Below, piece by piece: positions 1-9,890 of a stretch of DNA of 64,000 bases; position 1 is the first letter of the stretch; the number at the start of each line of letters is the position of its first letter. The DNA lies in the NCBI GenBank assembly GCA_947631765.1, contig CANRMP010000006.1, positions 1 to 64,000 of the forward strand, written 5' to 3'. Source of the stretch: an uncultured Clostridia bacterium (lineage in GTDB: Bacteria; Bacillota; Clostridia; Oscillospirales; CAG-272). The notes under the pieces were generated by a model. That model ran no database searches. It was not told the DNA's origin and was given only the letters and a program-made list of their open reading frames with translations. Made by a program: the position numbers and the translations under genes.

Positions 1-380
1 TGTTTGCCGAAGGCGAGAAACTCAAAAATGAGCGTTCAATATTCGCTTTCGGCGTCAATATTGTAGCACATTACGCGGTATTTGTCAAGGACGCTTCACG
101 CCGCCTACGGCGGCGGCTGTAATGTTGCAATTGATGTGAGACTCAAAGAAAGACGCATGGAAAAAGTGATTGAGTTTCAATTTTCAATAGAATAGAATTA
201 CGCACTAATCTTCATCCTCGCAATTGAAGCTTATCGAAAAGCAAAAGACATCTCCTTCGTATGCTGGCGTTATTACGTTTCAAAAGCTGCACTGATATGG
301 CGGAAAGCTCTGTTCTATCAATTGTTATTCATTTTCTCACTTCACCTCATTGACAAGCCCGAAAATTTTGAGATCTCGCT

Positions 381-770
381 TTATTTGATGTTTTTCCGTC
401 TGATTTTTATAATGTCCGGCACGGCAGTCAGGGCGCAGCCGCAGGCGTAGCAGAGTATATCGTAAAAGCTGAAGGAAGTGCCCATCAGGGTTGACAGAAA
501 GGGGGATTTGTCAGCGCCTATAAGCGAGACCAAATGTATCCCCTGAGATATCTCGACCAGAACGGCAAAAATGAATATGTAGAGGGAAAGCAGGGAGATT
601 TTTTGCGGAAAAATGCTTCGCAATGCCGTGTACAGCAGCACGACAACCAGCACGTCGCCAAAATACGGTCTTATAAATCTGTCGTGAACAAAAAGCGCGA
701 TGATGACCTCTGTAAAAAGCAGAATAACCGTTGCTGCAATATAAATGATTCGTTCTTTTTTGATACTCAT
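381..770 (-). CDS. DUF2809-like small integral membrane protein
   Basis: Multi-TM ORF with DUF2809-like FVHDRFIRPYFGDVLVVVLLY; Met at 770 preferred to 797 because of a GGGAG SD just upstream. Confidence 0.7.
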   Translation of the reverse strand: MSIKKERIIYIAATVILLFTEVIIALFVHDRFIRPYFGDVLVVVLLYTALRSIFPQKISLLSLYIFIFAVLVEISQGIHLVSLIGADKSPFLSTLMGTSFSFYDILCYACGCALTAVPDIIKIRRKNIK

Positions 771-876
771 GTTTTCTCCCTCGCGTTTGTTTCGCAATAT
801 TTCTTATATATGTATTATATTTCCGAACATCATATATTTTTTTAAATTTTCGTTATAAAATTATTAATAAATATCA

Positions 877-905
877 TTGACAGAGCGCAATTTATGTGTT
901 AAAAT
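877..905 (+). promoter_or_regulatory. sigma-A type promoter for hpt: TTGACA (877-882), 17 bp, TAAAAT (900-905)
   Basis: Near-consensus hexamers with 17-bp spacer upstream of hpt. Confidence 0.7.
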
Positions 906-985
906 GTTTATATATCATAAATGCTTGCGAAAAAGGTAGCCATATTGGTCATATTGGTTAATAATGTATTTACGGAGTTTTTGGT

Positions 986-1534
986 ATGGAATTTAAAAGC
1001 GTTGCCGAATTTGAAAAGGGCATAAAAGGCATTCTGATTTCGGAAAAAGAGATAAAAGCAAAGATTAAAGAAGCCGGAGAGTATCTTAACGGCATTTACG
1101 ACGGAACGCCCTTACTGCTTGTGAGCATACTCAAAGGTTCCTTTATGTTCCTTGCCGACCTTTGCAAAGAGGTAAAGGTCCCGTGCGAGGTGGGATTTAT
1201 GATTGCAAAAAGCTATTATCAGGGGACACAGTCCTCCGGTATAGTGAAGATAGAAATGGACCTTCAGCAGAATATCGGCAAATATCACGTGGTTATCGTT
1301 GAGGACATCGTGGACACCGGAAGGACCCTTAACGACGTGGTAAAGCTACTTCGAGCGAGAAATCCGGTGTCACTCAGAGTTGTCACTTTGCTGGACAAGC
1401 CCGATCGGCGGATCGTTGATTTTAAAGCAGACCTTTCCCTCTTTACGATAAGTGATCTGTTTGTGGTGGGATACGGGCTTGACTGCGGTGAATATTACAG
1501 AAATCTCCCTTACATAGCGGAATTTAAGGAATGA
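986..1534 (+). CDS. hpt: hypoxanthine phosphoribosyltransferase
   Basis: PRPP loop VVIVEDIVDTGRTL; 182 aa. Confidence 0.95.
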   Translation: MEFKSVAEFEKGIKGILISEKEIKAKIKEAGEYLNGIYDGTPLLLVSILKGSFMFLADLCKEVKVPCEVGFMIAKSYYQGTQSSGIVKIEMDLQQNIGKYHVVIVEDIVDTGRTLNDVVKLLRARNPVSLRVVTLLDKPDRRIVDFKADLSLFTISDLFVVGYGLDCGEYYRNLPYIAEFKE

Positions 1535-1543
1535 GGTGAAGGA

Positions 1544-2902
1544 ATGCTCCAAAAACTCTTTAAGCTGAAAGAAAACAACACAAACGTCAGGACCGAGATT
1601 ATCGCCGGAATTACCACCTTTATGACAATGGCGTACATCCTTGCGGTCAACCCGAGCATCTTAGGGGACGCCGGAATGGACCCCACCGCGGTGCTCATTG
1701 CCACATGTCTTGCCGCCTTTATTGGCACAGCCTGCATGGCTTTTATGGCAAATCTACCCTTTGCCATGGCAGCCGGAATGGGACTTAACGCCTTTTTGGC
1801 ATATACCATTGTAGGTCTTTACGGATATCCTTGGCAGGTGGCTCTCCTTGCGGTATTTATCGAAGGACTTATATTTATAGTCCTATCCCTCACGAAGGTC
1901 AGGGAAGCTATTTTTAATTCGATTCCACTATCCTTAAAACGAGCGGTCTCGGTAGGTATCGGTCTTTTTATCGCATTCATCGGACTTCAAAACGCGGGAC
2001 TTACCGTTGATAACGGCTCCACCCTTGTGTCTATGGTAAGCTTCACCGACAATTTCAGAACTGCGGGTATCTGCGCACTGCTCGCGCTTGTGGGAGTTGT
2101 TATTACCGCAATACTCTACATTAAGAGAATAAAGGGCTCGATTCTTATCGGTATTCTTGCCACATGGATTCTCGGAATTATATGTCAGCTCACTCATTTG
2201 TACGTTCCGAGCGGAGATTATTACTCGCTTATTCCGTCATTTCAGATGACAGACTTTACAAAGCTCGGAGAAACCTTCGGTCAGTGCTTTAACGTGAACT
2301 TCGACAAAGTAAAAATATTCAACTTCATAGTTATTATCTTCTCTTTCCTGTTTGTCGATATATTCGACACTCTCGGAACTCTCATAGGAGTAAGCTCCAA
2401 GGCGGGTATGCTTGACGAAAACGGCAGAATGCCGAAAATCAGACCCGCGCTTCTTGCAGACGCCATAGCGACAACTGCGGGCGCAGTGCTCGGAACCTCC
2501 ACAACGACAACCTTCGTGGAATCCTCGGCGGGCGTATCTGAGGGCGGACGTACCGGACTTACGGCTCTTACCACCGCGCTTCTCTTCCTTGCCTCCATAT
2601 TCTTTGCTCCCATATTTATCGCCATTCCCTCTTTTGCAACCGCTCCGGCGCTTATAATCGTGGGATTTTTGATGTTCAGCAGCATAACCGAAATAAAGTT
2701 TACAGATGACACATTCACGTCCGCAATACCTGCATACCTCTGCATTATTGCAATGCCCCTGTTCTACAGCATCTCCGAGGGCATCTCGATAGGCGTTATC
2801 TCCTATGTTATTCTCAACCTCATTTGCGGTAAGAGAAAAGAGATAAACCCCGTAATGTACGTGCTTGCGGTACTGTTTATTCTCAAATATGTGTTCCTGT
2901 AA
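1544..2902 (+). CDS. NCS2 family purine permease
   Basis: AzgA/PbuG-like, start NVRTEIIAGITTFMTMAYILAVNPSIL; adjacent to hpt. Confidence 0.92.
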   Translation: MLQKLFKLKENNTNVRTEIIAGITTFMTMAYILAVNPSILGDAGMDPTAVLIATCLAAFIGTACMAFMANLPFAMAAGMGLNAFLAYTIVGLYGYPWQVALLAVFIEGLIFIVLSLTKVREAIFNSIPLSLKRAVSVGIGLFIAFIGLQNAGLTVDNGSTLVSMVSFTDNFRTAGICALLALVGVVITAILYIKRIKGSILIGILATWILGIICQLTHLYVPSGDYYSLIPSFQMTDFTKLGETFGQCFNVNFDKVKIFNFIVIIFSFLFVDIFDTLGTLIGVSSKAGMLDENGRMPKIRPALLADAIATTAGAVLGTSTTTTFVESSAGVSEGGRTGLTALTTALLFLASIFFAPIFIAIPSFATAPALIIVGFLMFSSITEIKFTDDTFTSAIPAYLCIIAMPLFYSISEGISIGVISYVILNLICGKRKEINPVMYVLAVLFILKYVFL

Positions 2903-3066
2903 GATTTATTGACAAGCTTAACACTAAACCAAAAAACCGATGATAATAAGCAAGCTTTGCACTTGAAAAGCTATGCTCTTGTCACAAAAACAACCGCCGC
3001 CGACAGGGTTTTCCGTGGCGGCGGCAGCTGTATATTGTATAATTGTAAAACGGGAGAAAAACAGAT

Positions 3067-3828
3067 ATGATAAGTATTGACCTTTCGGGAAAAACTGCTC
3101 TTGTGACCGGTGCTTCCGGGCAGCTTGGCAGAGTTATGGCAAAAACCCTTGCCGCGGCGGGCGCAAACGTCATTTTGCACTGCTTTAAGAACCACGAATA
3201 CGCCGCCTCTCTTTCAAGGGAAATTGCCGCTCTCAATGTAAAGACAATGACCGTGTCGGCAGACGTGGGAAAAACCGAGAGCGTTTTTGCTATGAAGGAC
3301 GAAATTGAAAAAGAGGGCATGATGCCGGACATAATAGTCAATAACGCGGTTATTCAATATAGCTGGACAGACATTTTGTCTCAGGATATCAAGGATTTTG
3401 AAAGTCAGTTTTACAGCTGCGTTATGCAAAACGTCAACATGGCGAAAGCCTTTGTGCCCGAAATGATAAAGAAAGGATACGGTCGCGTTATCGGAATCAA
3501 CACCGAATGTGCGATTCAATGCCTGCCGGGGCAGGGGGCGTATGCATCCGCCAAAAGGGGCATGGACGGCATAATTCGAGTGCTTGCAAAAGAGGTGGGG
3601 CAATACGGCATAACCGTAAATCAGGTGGCTCCCGGGTGGACAATTTCCGACAACGACCGCAAAAACCACAGCGAGGTGCGGCCCTCCGACATAAAAATCC
3701 CGCTGCGCCGCAGGGGTTCAGACCAAGAGGTGGCAAACGCTGTGCTCTTTCTCGCCTCCGACCTTGCAAGCTATATTACCGGCGCATATTTGCCGGTTTG
3801 CGGCGGAAACGTCATTCCGGCAATATAA
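3067..3828 (+). CDS. SDR family oxidoreductase
   Basis: TGASGQLG nucleotide-binding motif, NNAV, YASAKRGMDG catalytic YxxxK. Confidence 0.9.
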   Translation: MISIDLSGKTALVTGASGQLGRVMAKTLAAAGANVILHCFKNHEYAASLSREIAALNVKTMTVSADVGKTESVFAMKDEIEKEGMMPDIIVNNAVIQYSWTDILSQDIKDFESQFYSCVMQNVNMAKAFVPEMIKKGYGRVIGINTECAIQCLPGQGAYASAKRGMDGIIRVLAKEVGQYGITVNQVAPGWTISDNDRKNHSEVRPSDIKIPLRRRGSDQEVANAVLFLASDLASYITGAYLPVCGGNVIPAI

Positions 3829-3870
3829 GGCCCGCGACAGCCAAAGCTTTATGTAGCGCCAAATAAACAT

Positions 3871-3909
3871 AACTCCCGCCATTTCGAAAAATTTTGAAAG
3901 GGCGGGAGC
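3871..3909. terminator. hairpin between convergent SDR gene and tcdA
   Basis: CTCCCGCC...GGCGGGAG inverted repeat. Confidence 0.6.
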
Positions 3910-3951
3910 GTATTTATCGCTTTTTTATAGTTTTTATAGTTTTTTACATTT

Positions 3952-4710
3952 TTAAGGGCGCACTATAATATCCTTTATTACCTCTCCGGCAATAATAAGT
4001 CCCGCAACAGAGGGGACAAAGGCGGTGCTGCCCGGTACCTGCCGGCGTTCTGTACACCTTCTTTCTGTCCCGGGCGGACATACGCATCCCGTGCGACAGC
4101 TGATTTTCATGTCATCGACAGGAGTTATAGGCATCTCTTTTGAATATACCACCTTGAGCTTTTTTATTCCGCGGCGTTTAAGCTCATAGCGCATTACGCG
4201 CGCCAGCGGACAGACCGAGGTCTTATAAATATCGGCAACCTCAAATGCGGTGGGGTCAAGCTTATTTCCGGCGCCCATTGAGCTTATTATCGGAGTACCG
4301 GCGCTCTCGGCGTTGACGACCAGCGCGATTTTTCCCGTCACGGTGTCAATAGCGTCCACAATATAATCGTACTCGGTAAAATCAAATTGATTTGCTGTTT
4401 CGGGCGTGTAAAAGACCTTGTAAGATGTGACCTTCGCTTCGGGATTAATATCGTGAATCCTCTTTGTCGCAACGTCAACCTTGTACTGCCCCACAGTTTC
4501 AAGAGTGGCGTAAATCTGGCGGTTTATGTTGGTAACACACACCTTATCATCATCAATAATGTCGAGTGCGCCGACTCCCGAGCGGGCAAGCGCCTCTACC
4601 GTATATCCTCCCACGCCGCCGATACCGAATACCGCAACGCGTGATTTTTTCAGCTTATCCATGGCTTTTGCGCCAAATAGCAGTTCGGTTCGTGAAAACT
4701 GATTTAACAT
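3952..4710 (-). CDS. tcdA: tRNA threonylcarbamoyladenosine dehydratase (TcdA/HesA/MoeB/ThiF superfamily)
   Basis: E1-like GIGGVGGYTVEALARSG and C-terminal TGCVCPPG. Confidence 0.88.
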   Translation of the reverse strand: MLNQFSRTELLFGAKAMDKLKKSRVAVFGIGGVGGYTVEALARSGVGALDIIDDDKVCVTNINRQIYATLETVGQYKVDVATKRIHDINPEAKVTSYKVFYTPETANQFDFTEYDYIVDAIDTVTGKIALVVNAESAGTPIISSMGAGNKLDPTAFEVADIYKTSVCPLARVMRYELKRRGIKKLKVVYSKEMPITPVDDMKISCRTGCVCPPGTERRCTERRQVPGSTAFVPSVAGLIIAGEVIKDIIVRP

Positions 4711-4761
4711 ACCGAGCCTTGCTCCTTAATTATGTGTTATGTCTGTAAACTTGAAAAAATC

Positions 4762-5835
4762 TCAGCAGATTCTGCCGCCGCCGACGACAACATCCCCGTC
4801 ATAAAGCACCGCCGCCTGTCCTTTGGTTACGGCTCTTTGAGGATCGTCAAATTCTATTTCAAGCATGTCCTCCCGCACCTGAGTGACCGTCGCCCACTGC
4901 TCACTTTGTCGGTACCTGATTTTTACCTTTAAGCGCATCGGTTCCTTAATTTCGGAAATGGAAATAAGATTGACGTCGTTTACTCTCAGCGTTTTTGAAT
5001 AAAGCTCGCACTCTTTCCCGAGAGTCACGGTGTTGTTTATCGGGTCGACGGCGCACACGTACATCGGCTCACCAAACGCCACGCCCAGCCCCTTGCGCTG
5101 ACCAACAGTGTACCTTATGATCCCATTGTGTCTGCCGAGCACATTGCCGTCTTTGTCTATAAAATTCCCCTCGGGATAGACCTTACCTGTGCGGCGCATT
5201 ATAAAGTCTGCATAATCGCCGTTTTGAACAAAGCATATGTCCTGACTGTCATGCTTTGCATAATTTACAAAGCCCCGCGACTCCGCAATATTTCTGACCT
5301 CGGGCTTGGTAAGCTCCCCTAACGGGAAAATGGCGTGAGAAAGCTGCTCCTGCGTCAGAGAGTACAGCACGTAGCTTTGATCCTTGTTTTGGTCAAGCGC
5401 TTTTTTGAGCAGATATCTTCCGCTTGCAATATCTTTTTCGATTCTTGCGTAATGACCTGTGACAACCGCATCACAGCTAAGCTCCATTGCCCGGTGATAC
5501 AGCTTGTCGAATTTAAGATATCTGTTGCAGTCTATACACGGGTTCGGGGTCGCTCCGTTTTCGTAAGCGGCGACAAAGCGATTTATAACGTCTCTTTCGA
5601 AGTTTTCGGAAAAATTGAATACACGATGAGGGATGCCGAGCGTTCGCGCAACGCTTTTGGCATCCTCCACATCTTCAAGAGAACAGCATGAGCTTTCCTT
5701 GCGATAACCGACATCCTCGTTGTAAAAGAGCTTAAGCGTGACCCCGACACAGTCGTATCCGCTGTCCTTCATAATGCCGGCAGCGACTGCGGAGTCAACT
5801 CCTCCGCTCATGGCTATTAAAACTTTTTTGCTCAT
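4762..5835 (-). CDS. mnmA: tRNA 2-thiouridine(34) synthase
   Basis: SGGVDSAVAA PP-loop, NPCIDCN and DSQDICF motifs. Confidence 0.96.
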   Translation of the reverse strand: MSKKVLIAMSGGVDSAVAAGIMKDSGYDCVGVTLKLFYNEDVGYRKESSCCSLEDVEDAKSVARTLGIPHRVFNFSENFERDVINRFVAAYENGATPNPCIDCNRYLKFDKLYHRAMELSCDAVVTGHYARIEKDIASGRYLLKKALDQNKDQSYVLYSLTQEQLSHAIFPLGELTKPEVRNIAESRGFVNYAKHDSQDICFVQNGDYADFIMRRTGKVYPEGNFIDKDGNVLGRHNGIIRYTVGQRKGLGVAFGEPMYVCAVDPINNTVTLGKECELYSKTLRVNDVNLISISEIKEPMRLKVKIRYRQSEQWATVTQVREDMLEIEFDDPQRAVTKGQAAVLYDGDVVVGGGRIC

Positions 5836-5924
5836 TGTGTGGTGTCCTCTTCTTTTTACGAAAACTGCCTGTTCCGGCTCGAAGGTGCGATATAAGTACC
5901 GTATGACCTTGGCAAATTCGCGTT

Positions 5925-6503
5925 TTAAGCGCTGAAATTCTCGTATATATCCTCAATGCTGCGCATTGCAAGAATGGTTTTTTCAATAAGGTCGTCAAGC
6001 TCCCAACCGAGCATTTCTGCTCCGCGCTCGATTACCTCTCTTGAACAGCCTGCGGCAAAATTCGGAGTTTTGAATTTTTTCTTGACCGATTTTAGCTCAA
6101 GATCCTTTACGCTCTTTGAAGGTCGCATTATAGCTACCGCTCCTATAAGACCGGTAAGCTCGTCGACGGCGTAAAGCACCTTCTCCATTTCATGCTCCGG
6201 CTTGATATCAACCGTCAGCGAATAGCCGTGACTTGCGGCAGCGCGGATAATCCGCTCGTCAACGCCGCGCTCTCGCATTATTTCCTGCTCTTTTATACAG
6301 TGTTCCTGAGGATACATCTCAAAATCAAGATCGTGAAGCAGTCCCACAATGCCCCAAAGCTCCTCCTCGTCGCCGTATCCGAGCTCTCTTGCAAAATAGC
6401 GCATAACTCCCTCAAGTATGATTGCGTGCTTTAAGTGAAAATGCTCCCTATTGTACTCTTTAAGCAGTTCCCACGCTTCGTCTCGTGTAATCATGCTCAT
6501 CAC
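5925..6503 (-). CDS. HD-domain protein
   Basis: LLHDLDFEMYPQEH HD motif; within nifS-nifU-mnmA-tcdA operon. Confidence 0.85.
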   Translation of the reverse strand: MMSMITRDEAWELLKEYNREHFHLKHAIILEGVMRYFARELGYGDEEELWGIVGLLHDLDFEMYPQEHCIKEQEIMRERGVDERIIRAAASHGYSLTVDIKPEHEMEKVLYAVDELTGLIGAVAIMRPSKSVKDLELKSVKKKFKTPNFAAGCSREVIERGAEMLGWELDDLIEKTILAMRSIEDIYENFSA

Positions 6504-6506
6504 CCT

Positions 6507-6947
6507 TTAAATGTCGCAGGAGCCCTCTGAACAGTGAGCGCAGGATTCCTCGGGGAAAAGTGAGTGGTCGTATTCTATGCCGTTTTTATCATAGTAGTCC
6601 TTAATGGCAGCCTTAACCGCTTCCTCGGCAAGCACAGAGCAGTGTATCTTGTGAGGCGGAAGCCCCTCAAGCGCCTCGACCACCGCTTTGTTTGTAAGCT
6701 CAAGCACCTTGTCAATAGGCTGTCCTTTAATCATTTCGGTTGCCATTGAGCTTGAAGCAATGGCACTGCCGCATCCGAAGGTATTGAACTTAACGTCCGT
6801 GACGATATTGTTTTCTATCTTAAGATATATTTTCATAATATCGCCGCATTTCGCGTTGCCGACCTCGCCGACTCCGTCGGCGTCCTCAATAACGCCCACG
6901 TTTCTCGGATGCATAAAATGATCCATAACCTTTTCACTGTATAACAT
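6507..6947 (-). CDS. nifU: NifU/IscU-type Fe-S cluster scaffold
   Basis: [28 protein letters not shown] cysteine motifs. Confidence 0.93.
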   Translation of the reverse strand: MLYSEKVMDHFMHPRNVGVIEDADGVGEVGNAKCGDIMKIYLKIENNIVTDVKFNTFGCGSAIASSSMATEMIKGQPIDKVLELTNKAVVEALEGLPPHKIHCSVLAEEAVKAAIKDYYDKNGIEYDHSLFPEESCAHCSEGSCDI

Positions 6948-8124
6948 ACTTTTTCTTACCCTCCTGTAAATCTCTCCAAACGGGAGACATATTTCTTAAA
7001 TATGCCACCACGTCTTTTATTGCGTTTATCATATAATCAACCTCTTCCTCGGTGTTTTCCTCGGAAAGAGAAAGTCTGAGTGAACCGTGAGCCACGTCGT
7101 GCGGTCTGCCTATTGCAAGAAGCACATGGCTCGGGTCAAGGGAGCCTGAGGTGCAGGCAGAACCCGAGGACGCGCATATTCCTTTGCTGTCAAGAAGCAG
7201 AAGCAGGGATTCTCCCTCGATTCCCTCAAAGCACACGTTTACATTTCCCGGAAGCCGTTTTACCGGATCGCCGTTGAGAATTGTGTGCGGAATCTCCAAA
7301 ATGCCCTTTATCAATTTGTCTCTTAAGGGAATGAGCTTTGCGCTGTTCTTATCGATGTTTTCCGCCGCTTCCTCAAGAGATGCCGCAAGCCCCATAATTG
7401 CCGGAACATTCTCGGTTCCGGCGCGCTTGCCTCTCTCCTGAGCGCCGCCCTCAATCAGATTTGTAATGACTATGCCCTTTTTAACGTACAGTACGCCTAT
7501 TCCCTTAGGACCGTGAAATTTATGCGCGGAAAGGGAAAGCATGTCGATATTGTCCTTGACAACGTCAACCTTTATGTGTCCTACCGCCTGAACAGCGTCG
7601 GTATGGAAAAGCACGCCGTGCTCTCGGCATATCCTGCCTATTTCCGAAATGGGTTGTATAGAGCCTATTTCGTTGTTGGCGTACATAATTGTCACAAGTA
7701 CAGTATCCGGACGAATGGCGGCTTCAAGCTCGGCAGGGCTGACAATGCCATTTTCATGAGCGTCAAGTAAGGTTATCTCAAAGCCTCTCTTTTTCAGCTT
7801 ATCAAGAGTGTGAAGCACCGCGTGATGCTCTATGGAGCTTGAAATAATGTGCCTTTTGTTTTTTCTCTCTCCTATTGCCGCGGCAGTCAAAATCGCCTGA
7901 TTGTCAGACTCGCTTCCTCCCGACGTGAAGTATATTTCCCTGTCGGTGCACCCGAGTACCTTTGCGACCCTTTCTCTGGCGCTTGCAAGCGCTTCCGCCG
8001 CCCTCTGCCCGACGCTGTGAAGACTGGAGGGATTTCCGTACACACTATCAAGATAAGGAAGCATGGCGTTTATTGCGGTCTTGCTCATTTTTGTCGTTGC
8101 CGCATTGTCAGCATATATATTCAT
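6934..8124 (-). CDS. nifS: cysteine desulfurase NifS/IscS family
   Basis: [25 protein letters not shown] lysine, [10 protein letters not shown] catalytic Cys loop. Confidence 0.95.
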   Translation of the reverse strand: MNIYADNAATTKMSKTAINAMLPYLDSVYGNPSSLHSVGQRAAEALASARERVAKVLGCTDREIYFTSGGSESDNQAILTAAAIGERKNKRHIISSSIEHHAVLHTLDKLKKRGFEITLLDAHENGIVSPAELEAAIRPDTVLVTIMYANNEIGSIQPISEIGRICREHGVLFHTDAVQAVGHIKVDVVKDNIDMLSLSAHKFHGPKGIGVLYVKKGIVITNLIEGGAQERGKRAGTENVPAIMGLAASLEEAAENIDKNSAKLIPLRDKLIKGILEIPHTILNGDPVKRLPGNVNVCFEGIEGESLLLLLDSKGICASSGSACTSGSLDPSHVLLAIGRPHDVAHGSLRLSLSEENTEEEVDYMINAIKDVVAYLRNMSPVWRDLQEGKKKYVIQ

Positions 8125-8150
8125 TAAAAGTCCTCCTTGGGCATCCCTGT

Positions 8151-8189
8151 ATCGTAAGCCCTCGCGCCTGCGCGCTTAAGGCTTACGAT
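8151..8189 (-). promoter_or_regulatory. hairpin in nifS 5' UTR
   Basis: Perfect 10-bp inverted repeat ATCGTAAGCC / GGCTTACGAT with GC-rich loop, no T-run after it on the transcribed strand. Confidence 0.45.
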
Positions 8190-8222
8190 ATAAAATACCC
8201 ATTATATTATTAAATTTGTATT

Positions 8223-9515
8223 TCAGTCGCCGAAAGCCTGTGAGAGATCGGCGATTATATCATCGATATGCTCGGTTCCGATTGAAAGGCGAATAGTGTT
8301 CGGCTTTATACCTTGGTCGAGCAGCTCCTTTTCGGAAAGCTGAGAGTGCGTTGTGGTAGCGGGATGAATAACAAGGCTCTTTACGTCCGCTACGTTTGCA
8401 AGCAGTGAGAAGATCTTAAGTCTGTCAATAAACTCGTGCGCTTCTTTTTGCCCGCCTTTGATTTCAAACGTAAATATTGTGGCTCCGCCGTTCGGGAAAT
8501 ATTTGTTGTAAAGCTCGTGATCGGGATGGTCGGGAAGCGACGGATGGTTGACCTTTTCGACCTTCGGATGCCCTGCAAGAAAGTCAACAACCTTTTTGGT
8601 GTTCTCGACATGACGGTCAAGGCGCAAAGACAAGGTCTCGGTTCCTTGAAGGAGCAAAAATGCGTTAAAGGGGGAAATGCACGCTCCGGTATCTCTAAGC
8701 AATATGGCGCGAACGTAGGTTGCAAATGCCGCCGCTCCCGCCGCATCCACAAAAGAGACTCCGTGATAGCTGGGATTTGGGTCGGCAATGGCGGAAAACT
8801 TTCCGCTTGCTTTCCAGTCAAACCTTCCGGAATCGACGATAACTCCGCCGAGCGTTGTTCCGTGTCCGCCGATGAATTTTGTCGCCGAGTGAACGACAAT
8901 ATCTGCGCCGTGCTCAATGGGACGGATAAGATAAGGCGTGCCGAAGGTATTGTCTATAATCAAGGGTATCTTGTGGCTGTGCGCTATTTTTGCTATTTCA
9001 TCAATATTTGGTATGTCGCTGTTGGGGTTGCCGAGCGTTTCAAGATAAATTGCCTTGGTGTTGCTGCCAACGGCATTCTCCACCTCTTTTAAATTATGGG
9101 CGTCGACAAAGGTGGTCTTAACTCCAAACTGTGACAAGGTGTGTGAGAGAAGATTATATGTTCCGCCGTATATTGTCTTTTGGGCGACTATATGGTCGCC
9201 GTTTTGAGCGAGCGCCTGAATGGTGTATGAAATGGCGGCGGCTCCCGATGCGGTTGCAAGCCCCGCAACGCCCCCTTCAAGGGCGGCAATGCGGCTTTCA
9301 AAGACGTCTTGGGTAGTATTTGTAAGTCTGCCGTAAATATTTCCCGCATCGGCAAGCGAAAAACGCGCCGCCGCGTGAGCGGAATTTTTAAACACATAAG
9401 AGGTGGTTTGATAAATCGGCACCGCTCTCGAGTCTGTAACCGGGTCGGGCGTTTCCTGCCCTGCGTGAAGTTGAATGGTTTCAAATCTGTAATTATTATC
9501 GTATGTATATTTCAT
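8223..9515 (-). CDS. metY: O-acetylhomoserine sulfhydrylase / Cys-Met metabolism PLP enzyme
   Basis: FETIQLHAGQETPDPVTDSRAVPIYQTTSY; SATKFIGGHG PLP lysine. Confidence 0.92.
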   Translation of the reverse strand: MKYTYDNNYRFETIQLHAGQETPDPVTDSRAVPIYQTTSYVFKNSAHAAARFSLADAGNIYGRLTNTTQDVFESRIAALEGGVAGLATASGAAAISYTIQALAQNGDHIVAQKTIYGGTYNLLSHTLSQFGVKTTFVDAHNLKEVENAVGSNTKAIYLETLGNPNSDIPNIDEIAKIAHSHKIPLIIDNTFGTPYLIRPIEHGADIVVHSATKFIGGHGTTLGGVIVDSGRFDWKASGKFSAIADPNPSYHGVSFVDAAGAAAFATYVRAILLRDTGACISPFNAFLLLQGTETLSLRLDRHVENTKKVVDFLAGHPKVEKVNHPSLPDHPDHELYNKYFPNGGATIFTFEIKGGQKEAHEFIDRLKIFSLLANVADVKSLVIHPATTTHSQLSEKELLDQGIKPNTIRLSIGTEHIDDIIADLSQAFGD

Positions 9516-9622
9516 GGTAAAATCCTCATTTCAAAATATTTTAGACTTTCGGCGTTTTACGCCTTAATTGCTGTTTTTATTATTTTCTATTTTATTTGTG
9601 TTATGTATGGCGGGATTTTACC
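9516..9622 (-). promoter_or_regulatory. metY leader: 10-bp helix masking the initiation region
   Basis: Minus strand GGTAAAATCC (9622-9613) is perfectly complementary to GGATTTTACC (9525-9516), which abuts the metY ATG and overlaps the GAGG SD; small GGCGtaaaaCGCC hairpin between. Confidence 0.5.
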
Positions 9623-9623
9623 T

Positions 9624-9680
9624 TCACATTCGACCGAAACGATAATAATGGCGAAGCATTTTTGGCAGTAAGTCTTTCAT
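9624..9680 (-). CDS. candidate 18-aa leader peptide MKDLLPKMLRHYYRFGRM
   Basis: ATG preceded by strong SD (AAGAAGGAGCAAATAA-ATG), TGA stop 1 nt before the anti-initiation arm; upstream of metY. Confidence 0.5.
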   Translation of the reverse strand: MKDLLPKMLRHYYRFGRM

Positions 9681-9732
9681 TTATTTGCTCCTTCTTTTCA
9701 AATTACTCAATTCCTATGTGTTTGATATGTAA

Positions 9733-9761
9733 ATTATAGTGTTATCCTTCCTTTTTGTCAA
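9733..9761 (-). promoter_or_regulatory. metY promoter TTGACA-17-TATAAT
   Basis: Consensus hexamers on minus strand (-35 at 9756-9761, -10 at 9733-9738) with exact 17-bp spacer. Confidence 0.8.
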
Positions 9762-9834
9762 GAGTATTTTTAAAAAAATCAAAAATTTTTTTAATTTCAA
9801 AAATCAAACAAGGAAAAAGGAGTAAAAGGAGCGT

Positions 9835-9890
9835 GAAAAAACCGACCGAAGGTCAAGCGCTTTGGCTTTTATTCGGTCGGGTTTTACAAT
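9835..9890 (-). terminator. pnp terminator
   Basis: AAAACCGACCGA...TCGGTCGGGTTTT inverted repeat at the 3' end of pnp. Confidence 0.65.

Noticed and set aside
8436-9092. 218-aa plus-strand ORF
   Set aside because: Antisense to metY, no domain or SD support
9516-9760. SAM riboswitch or T-box upstream of metY
   Set aside because: No SAM-box or T-box signatures visible; uORF + helix fits the visible sequence better
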